From a bacterium (GTDB taxonomy: Bacteria > Planctomycetota > UBA1135 > GCA-002686595), in contig JAUHXY010000003.1 in assembly GCA_030426785.1 (NCBI GenBank), forward strand, positions 1 to 39,926: a stretch of DNA of 39,926 nt, read 5' to 3'. The position numbers and the translations under genes were made by a program. Positions 34,266-39,926 of the stretch are shown here, in pieces; positions within the stretch are counted from its first letter, which is position 1, and every line of letters starts with the position of its first letter. Below the pieces are notes generated by a model. The model saw nothing but the letters and a program-made list of their open reading frames with translations. It was not told the DNA's origin and did not search any database.

Positions 34266-35618
34266 ATGCGAACCATTCCGAAACCGATGTCCTGCGTCGC
34301 CCTGATCGGGTTGTGCGCTTCTTGGTCCTTGGCCGCGCCCCAAGGCGTGCGCGAACCCGCCGTCGCCAGCCGCCCCCTGGCCAGCGCTCCTTTGTCCGCG
34401 TTGCAAGACCATAGTCCCCTGGCGCAAAGCACCACTTACACGGCGCCGCTCGGCACCCGTCCGCGCATTTTGCTCACCGGCTACTGGCCGCCGAGCAACG
34501 AAGCTTTGCGCCGCTTTTCTCCGAACCCAGCCCAAAACCCGCAAGGCTGGATCGGATCCGATTGGGAGGGGCGCGGCTACGACATCTACGCGTACTTCCC
34601 CGAATTCATGCCCGCCGACTGCAGCTCCTGCGGTCAAGGGATGGGCGATCTCGAAGTCGACTACCAGGACACCACGACGGATTTTTGGACGTTCGCGAAC
34701 TTCCTAGCGCCGGAAGCCATCATCACCTTTAGCCGAGGTGGCATCAACATGAGTTGGGAAGTGGAGATGAACCAGATCAATCGTTCCGTCTGGTTCCAGG
34801 ACTACACCCCGCCGCGCATGCCAACGCCCACCCCGCCCGATGCGAGCGTGCCGGCAGGTACCTATCGCTACTCCAGCTTGCCGGTAGAGCGCATCGTGCA
34901 AGCGGTCGACCAGGCCAACCTGGGATTGGACCCGGAGGTTTGCTTCTCCGGTAACGGCGGCGGGTTCTTGAGCGAGTTCATCGCTTACAACGGCGTTTGG
35001 TACAAGGAGCTGCACGACGATCCTGGCGCGCTCACCCCGTGTTACGCGGCCGGACACGTGCACGTGGGCGGATTGATCGATTGGAACACCGCGCGCCTCG
35101 CCGCCGAGATCACCCTGCGGGAAACGATCGCCAAGGTCGATTGCGCGCGCTCGGGCTCCCCGTGCGACACCTTTTGCGACCCGATGGACCCCAACTCCAC
35201 CGGAGCTTCGACCCAGATCTCCGGGGTTTGGACCGCGGTTGGCTTCACCGGTTTGCACCTGGAGGCTGTTTCTGGGCCGCCGGGCGAGTTCGGCTACTTC
35301 TTGATTGGCAGCGGCCGCGACTTCCAAGGTGTTGCCGTCAGCCAAGGTCGATTGTGCCTTAGCACCGCCGCCGGCGAGACGATCGGACGCTACAACGTGG
35401 CCGGCACGGTGATGCAATCCTTAGGACAGTTCGACAACAGCGGCACCCTCATCAACATGAGCGGCACCTCGCACTTCGGTTCGGGTTTTGACGTGCCCTA
35501 CGCGATTCCGAATCAAGCCAACACGATCCAGACCGGAGAGACCTGGCACTTCCAGCTTTGGCACCGCGAGATGGGTGGCGCCTCCAACTTCTCCAACGGC
35601 TTGAGCGTCGTCTTCTAG
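34266..35618 (+). CDS. Secreted pyroglutamyl-peptidase I (C15)-like protein with Cys-to-Ser at the aligned catalytic position and a C-terminal extension
   Basis: Signal peptide; ILLTGYWPPSNEALRRFSPNPAQN; RYSSLPVERIVQAV; FSGNGGGFLSEFIAY; AAGHVHVGGL. Confidence 0.65.
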   Translation: MRTIPKPMSCVALIGLCASWSLAAPQGVREPAVASRPLASAPLSALQDHSPLAQSTTYTAPLGTRPRILLTGYWPPSNEALRRFSPNPAQNPQGWIGSDWEGRGYDIYAYFPEFMPADCSSCGQGMGDLEVDYQDTTTDFWTFANFLAPEAIITFSRGGINMSWEVEMNQINRSVWFQDYTPPRMPTPTPPDASVPAGTYRYSSLPVERIVQAVDQANLGLDPEVCFSGNGGGFLSEFIAYNGVWYKELHDDPGALTPCYAAGHVHVGGLIDWNTARLAAEITLRETIAKVDCARSGSPCDTFCDPMDPNSTGASTQISGVWTAVGFTGLHLEAVSGPPGEFGYFLIGSGRDFQGVAVSQGRLCLSTAAGETIGRYNVAGTVMQSLGQFDNSGTLINMSGTSHFGSGFDVPYAIPNQANTIQTGETWHFQLWHREMGGASNFSNGLSVVF

Positions 35619-36433
35619 ACGGAGTGGACGTCTCGGCTTTCCGCGCGCTGCGCCGCCCCGTTGCGGTGCGGCGCGTCGTCGATTCGGCGCCTTAGTTGGC
35701 AGCGCACGATCGAAGAGCCCACTTCGCGCAACAAACGCGTCTTGAGCAGCTTGAGGCCGCGGATCGGCACGGTCTGCAACCAATCGAGTTCGAAGGGACT
35801 CGCCGCCACCAACTTTTCGAATTTGCGGATGGTGAGCTTGTTCAGACCCCCGTCGACCTCGGCGAAGCAGGTGGCCCCGTCGTCTTGGAAGTCTCGGCGC
35901 CAACGGATTTGCGCCTTCTCGGTGAAGATCAAATGCGAGAAGGGGAAGATCGAAAAGCCGTGCCCTCCCAGCGGGTGCAGCCAAGTCGGTCCAAACGCGG
36001 CCAACACGTGGCCCCCCGGAAGCAACATGTCCGCCATTTGTCCCAGGACCGACCCGGGATTGTCGAAGTGTTCGAAGGCGTCTTTGCTGAGGATCAAGTC
36101 AGCCTTTTCGGTGATGCGCGTGGTGAATTCGCAGCGCTCCGCCACCCCCGCTTCTTCGGCGTGCCGACGCGCGATCGCGAGGCGCGCCTCTTGCACGTCA
36201 ACCCCGATCACTTTGCGCGCTCCGCGCAGGGCTAGCTCCGCCGACATGTGGCCTTCGCCACAGCCGAAATCGATGACGACCCGATCGCGCACGGCATCCG
36301 TCAAGCCGTCGCCAAACCAAACCTCAAGATCCAGCCCGCCCAAGGAGTGGTGCTGATCGTTGCGCTCCACCCGTGGACCGCGCCCCAGGGAGCGCAGGGT
36401 GTAGTAGCCGAGTTTGCCGCCGATGATGCCCAT
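35615..36433 (-). CDS. Class I SAM-dependent methyltransferase
   Basis: VVIDFGCGEGHMSAELALRGARKVIGVDVQEARLAIARRHAEEAG; ADLILSKDAFEHFDNPGSVLGQMADMLLPGGHVLAAFGPTW. Confidence 0.85.
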   Translation of the reverse strand: MGIIGGKLGYYTLRSLGRGPRVERNDQHHSLGGLDLEVWFGDGLTDAVRDRVVIDFGCGEGHMSAELALRGARKVIGVDVQEARLAIARRHAEEAGVAERCEFTTRITEKADLILSKDAFEHFDNPGSVLGQMADMLLPGGHVLAAFGPTWLHPLGGHGFSIFPFSHLIFTEKAQIRWRRDFQDDGATCFAEVDGGLNKLTIRKFEKLVAASPFELDWLQTVPIRGLKLLKTRLLREVGSSIVRCQLRRRIDDAPHRNGAAQRAESRDVHSV

Positions 36434-36845
36434 GATCGTGAGAACGCCCCGACACCAGAGTGGCTGCGCGCCCCTCGGCGGCGTCTCATCCGTCTGGCAG
36501 GGCGGAGATGAAGGGCCTCAGTCTAGGCATTGTCGCCCACCAACGGTGGAGTGGAGATCCCTCTTGCGAGAAATGAGTCTCTGCTAGGGAATCGCGGCCC
36601 ACCGGACGCGCGAGCTGCCGTTTCCAAGATCGGCACAAGTGGTCCCTCCCAACCCGGCGGAAGATGGCCTAGAGGGAGCTGGGTGTGTTGCGGAGACTGC
36701 CGCGTCGGGTGTGGGCACCATGCCCGATGCAGGGGGGTCTTGGAGCGCGACATGCAGCGATTTGATACCCTTCGTGTGCGCGGTCCATTCCCTTGTGCGA
36801 ACGACCTTCCCCACCCCTACGACGGACCGCGACCCGAGTAGCCTC

Positions 36846-37553
36846 ATGAAACCTGAATCCTCCCTCCTTGAGATGGACCTGCAGGCGGGCCAAGACGATT
36901 GGACGCCTACCCCCCACGGTGAGTTTTTGGCGGCCGTGCTGGCCCGTACCAACCTGGTCGAGGGCAAAGAAGTGCTCGAGCTGGGTGCCGGCGTGGCCAA
37001 CCACACCATCCTGCTCCACCGCAAAGGGGCACGCCGCATCGTGGCCACGGAGATCACTCCGGAGCTGCTGGAAACCACGAAGATCAACTTCGAAGCCAAC
37101 TGCGGTACCGATACGCAGCTCGAACTACGGGTCGCCGACTGGCTGTACACCCAAGGACGCTTCGACCTGATCGTCGCCAATCCTCCCTTCTGCAAGAGCG
37201 GCAAGCAAAATCGGCGCTACTACCTGGACTCCTTGATCCTGGACGGCCACAAGCGCTTGCGTCCGGAAGGCGAGATCCTGTTCGTGCAGTCGTCCATGGC
37301 CGACATTCCCCGGTCCTTGGCGTTCATGGATGCCAACGGTTTCGACGCGCAGGTGTTGGGTCGCACCCAAGGTCCCTTCCGCGACTACTACTACGACGAT
37401 CCGACCTTCCTCGAGGAGATGGAGCGCGTGGAGAACGCTTATGTTGAGCGGGATGGAAAGCGCTACGAAACCCTCGCGGTGCTGCACGGCAAGCTGCGGC
37501 CCTACACGCCGCCGCCCCAGGCCCACCTTCCGGGCCGCGAAGACGACGCTTAG
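36846..37553 (+). CDS. SAM-dependent methyltransferase with NPPF motif (HemK/RsmC-like superfamily)
   Basis: KEVLELGAGVANHTILLHRKGARRIVATEITPELLETTKINFEAN; FDLIVANPPFCKSGKQNRRYYLDSLILDGHKRLRPEGEILF. Confidence 0.85.
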   Translation: MKPESSLLEMDLQAGQDDWTPTPHGEFLAAVLARTNLVEGKEVLELGAGVANHTILLHRKGARRIVATEITPELLETTKINFEANCGTDTQLELRVADWLYTQGRFDLIVANPPFCKSGKQNRRYYLDSLILDGHKRLRPEGEILFVQSSMADIPRSLAFMDANGFDAQVLGRTQGPFRDYYYDDPTFLEEMERVENAYVERDGKRYETLAVLHGKLRPYTPPPQAHLPGREDDA

Positions 37554-39523
37554 GCCTGCGCGCCGTCTCGCGCTTCCCGATGGTCCTGCGCGCCCGTGCG
37601 CGCTTCGCGATGCCGACGCAAGTGGATGGCGAGCAACGCCACGTCCGGCGGCCGCACGCCGGCAATGCGCGCGGCGGCACCCAGGGTGTGGGGTCGCAGG
37701 TGCGCGAGCTTTTCTTTCGCTTCGCCGGTGAGCCCTTCGAGCGCGTGGTAGTCCCAGTCGGCGGGCAAGGGCGTGGCCTCCTGCTCCGCCATGCGTTCGA
37801 CCAAGTGCTCCTGGCGTTCGATGTAGCCCTGGTACTTGGCCTCCACTTCCAACGCTTCCCGTTCTTCAGGTCCTAGGCCCAAGGCGGCGACCTCCGGAAG
37901 GTCCTGGAAATCGCGCAACAGACTCACGCCGGGCCGGCGCAAGCGATCGTAGGCGGACTTGCCGCCCGGTCCGCGCAAGCTCTGCAGCAAACGGCGGCCT
38001 TCGGCGATGCGCTCGGCTTTGCGTCGCCAACGGGCTAAGGCTGCGGGCTCCACCAGCCCCACCGCAGCGCCGCGCTCTGTCAAACGCTGATCCGCGTTGT
38101 CGTGACGCAGGAGCAAGCGATGTTCGGCCCGGCTGGTGAACATGCGGTAGGGCTCGCGCGGGTCGGTCAGGATCAAGTCGTCCACCAGCACGCCACCGTA
38201 GGCTTCGTGGCGTCCCAGGGTGAACGCGGGCTCGCCGCGCAGCCACAAAGCCGCGTTCGCGCCCGCCAGCAGGCCTTGGATGGCAGCTTCTTCGTATCCG
38301 GAGGTGCCGTTGAGTTGACCCGCCAAATAGAGCCCCGGCACGTGCCGCACGGCCAGGGTGTGGGTCAGTTGACTCGGCTGGAGGAAGTCGTACTCCACCG
38401 CGTAGCCGTGGCGCAAAAATTCGGCGCGTTCCAGCCCAGGAACGGTCCGCACAAAAGCTTCTTGCACCTCGGCGGGCAGGCTCGTCGACACGCCGTTCAC
38501 GTAGATCGCATCGGTGTCCAGACCTTCGGGCTCCACGAAGATCTGATGCCGTTCGCGGTCCGCGAAGCGCATGATCTTGTCCTCCACCGAAGGGCAGTAA
38601 CGCGGGCCCACGCCCGAAATGGCGCCCATGTACATGGGCGCCCGATGGATGTTCTCCCGAATGATCGCGTGGGCACGTTCATCGGTGTAGGTGATGTGAC
38701 AGGGCACCTGCGGCTGCTCGGGGAAGCGCGCGGGGTCGGTCGCGTAGGAGAAGCACGCGGGGTCGCGATCCCCGCCCTGCTCCTCCATCGCGCCGAAGTC
38801 GAGCGACTCTTTGCGCAACCGCGGCGGCGTCCCGGTCTTCAAACGCCCCAAACGCAAACCCAAGCGTTCGATGTGGGCGGAGAGTTCGTCCGCGCTGTCT
38901 TCGCCTACGCGACCGCCGGCGGCGCGCTGTTCCCCTTGGAACATGACCGCTCGCAGGAAGGTGCCCGCGGTCAATATGACCGCGCCGGCGTGCAGGGACC
39001 GCCCGTCCCCGAGTTGCACGCCGGTGACGCGCCAGGGACCGCTACCGGGATGCGGCTCCGCGGCGCGAATCTCAAGCCCGGTCACGGCCCCCTCGATCAC
39101 TTCCACGCCGACCTGCGCGTGCACCAACGCGGTGGCCGCTGCGCGGTACAGGTGGCGATCGGATTGGCAGCGCAGGGCCCGCACCGCTGCCCCCTTGCGC
39201 GTGTTGAGCATGCGGAACTGGATACCGGTTTGATCGGCGATACGCGCCATCGCGCCGCCGAGTGCATCGACCTCGCGCACGATTTGGCCCTTGCCCAACC
39301 CGCCGATGGCTGGGTTGCAGCTCATTTCTCCGATGCGGTCCGCGCGCAGGCTGACCAAGGCCACGCGTTGTCCTAGGCGGGCGGCCGCGAGCGCCGCTTC
39401 GATGCCTGCATGGCCCGCGCCGACCACGACCACATCCCACGCCTGCTCCTTTTCCCGCTGCGGGGTCGGGAAAGGGTGCTGTAAGACCCGCTCAGGGCCG
39501 TGGGATCGGGGTTCGTGACTCAT
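37550..39523 (-). CDS. mnmG: tRNA uridine-5-carboxymethylaminomethyl(34) synthesis enzyme MnmG (GidA)
   Basis: VVVVGAGHAGIEAALAAARLG; GEMSCNPAIGGLGKGQIVREVDALGGAMARIADQTGIQFRMLNTRKGAAV; YLAGQLNGTSGYEEAAIQGLLAGANAAL; FTSRAEHRLLLRHDNADQRLTERG. Confidence 0.97.
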   Translation of the reverse strand: MSHEPRSHGPERVLQHPFPTPQREKEQAWDVVVVGAGHAGIEAALAAARLGQRVALVSLRADRIGEMSCNPAIGGLGKGQIVREVDALGGAMARIADQTGIQFRMLNTRKGAAVRALRCQSDRHLYRAAATALVHAQVGVEVIEGAVTGLEIRAAEPHPGSGPWRVTGVQLGDGRSLHAGAVILTAGTFLRAVMFQGEQRAAGGRVGEDSADELSAHIERLGLRLGRLKTGTPPRLRKESLDFGAMEEQGGDRDPACFSYATDPARFPEQPQVPCHITYTDERAHAIIRENIHRAPMYMGAISGVGPRYCPSVEDKIMRFADRERHQIFVEPEGLDTDAIYVNGVSTSLPAEVQEAFVRTVPGLERAEFLRHGYAVEYDFLQPSQLTHTLAVRHVPGLYLAGQLNGTSGYEEAAIQGLLAGANAALWLRGEPAFTLGRHEAYGGVLVDDLILTDPREPYRMFTSRAEHRLLLRHDNADQRLTERGAAVGLVEPAALARWRRKAERIAEGRRLLQSLRGPGGKSAYDRLRRPGVSLLRDFQDLPEVAALGLGPEEREALEVEAKYQGYIERQEHLVERMAEQEATPLPADWDYHALEGLTGEAKEKLAHLRPHTLGAAARIAGVRPPDVALLAIHLRRHREARTGAQDHREARDGAQA

Positions 39524-39577
39524 GGCGCAGCCCCGCACTTTAGGCGATCGGCGCCGCTTGTCGATAGAGCTGGGATC

Positions 39578-39769
39578 ATGCTTTCGTGGGTCTTTCGAAA
39601 CCGCGCGCACCTCGCGCGGGTGTACGCGGTAGCGGCCGAAGAGGCGCCGCTCGAAAGCGCACCCATCCGGCCCCTGCGCGTTCCAGGGCAGGTGCTGCGC
39701 CTGGAGGACGACGTGATGCTCGTCCCCGCCTGTCCGCCCCAGCGCGTGCGGGCCCTGCGGCGCGCTTAG
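39578..39769 (+). CDS. Small hypothetical protein (63 aa), divergent from mnmG
   Basis: ATG-initiated ORF MLSWVFRNRAHLARVYAVAAEEAPLESAPIRPLRVPGQVLRLEDDVMLVPACPPQRVRALRRA; no recognised family. Confidence 0.35.
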   Translation: MLSWVFRNRAHLARVYAVAAEEAPLESAPIRPLRVPGQVLRLEDDVMLVPACPPQRVRALRRA

Positions 39770-39855
39770 CCCTGCATCCGCCCCGTGCGGGACACAGTCC
39801 GAGACGCGGGCCTGGTTGCCTTCCACGCTCCCGCCCGATCCCCTATCCTGTTGCC

Positions 39856-39926
39856 ATGGGCATGCGCACTTGGATCGCGGGGGCACTCGCAGGATGGAGC
39901 CTGGGGATCGCTTTCGTCGGCCCGGC
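39856..39926 (+). CDS. 5' end of a putative secreted or membrane protein truncated by the window end
   Basis: MGMRTWIAGALAGWSLGIAFVGP: signal-peptide-like start, open to the window end. Confidence 0.4.
   Translation, partial: MGMRTWIAGALAGWSLGIAFVGP

Noticed and set aside
1-39926. Prophage, transposon or defence island
   Set aside because: No integrase, transposase, capsid, terminase, toxin-antitoxin or nuclease cluster recognised; gene content is chromosomal throughout.

Overview
High-GC bacterial chromosome segment of about 40 kb, read without any database search. About 27 coding sequences are supportable, plus a truncated tRNA at the left edge. Content is mostly chromosomal. Housekeeping genes: topA, mnmA, yajC, a YraN-like gene, rpmB, cysS and mnmG. 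Others: Ni-superoxide dismutase, a DNA methyltransferase with no visible restriction partner, a four-gene GldA/GldF/GldG-like ABC locus ending in a DUF4340-like protein, and a ZIP transporter coupled to an SO_0444-like permease. There are also several large secreted or lipoprotein multidomain proteins. The protein style (FG-GAP + ASPIC/UnbV + TPR, HEAT/TPR lipoproteins, lysine-tailed TopA) suggests a Planctomycetota-like lineage, but that is inference. I see no phage, transposon, CRISPR array or recognisable defence island. The best leads are: (1) a secreted protein at 34266-35618 that aligns by eye with pyroglutamyl-peptidase I (C15) but has Ser where the catalytic Cys should be; (2) a 1237-aa TPR/HExxH/LamG-like/thioredoxin-like protein; (3) a Ni-SOD whose HCxxPCGxY hook lies behind a 45-residue signal-like extension; (4) a divergent promoter region with a G-quadruplex motif and a 10-bp direct repeat at 20-bp spacing; (5) a nested hairpin element downstream of the ABC/DUF4340 operon; (6) three convergent gene pairs overlapping by exactly 4 nt at their stop codons. 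None is proven to be a new system. Domain calls come from motif recognition of the translations.
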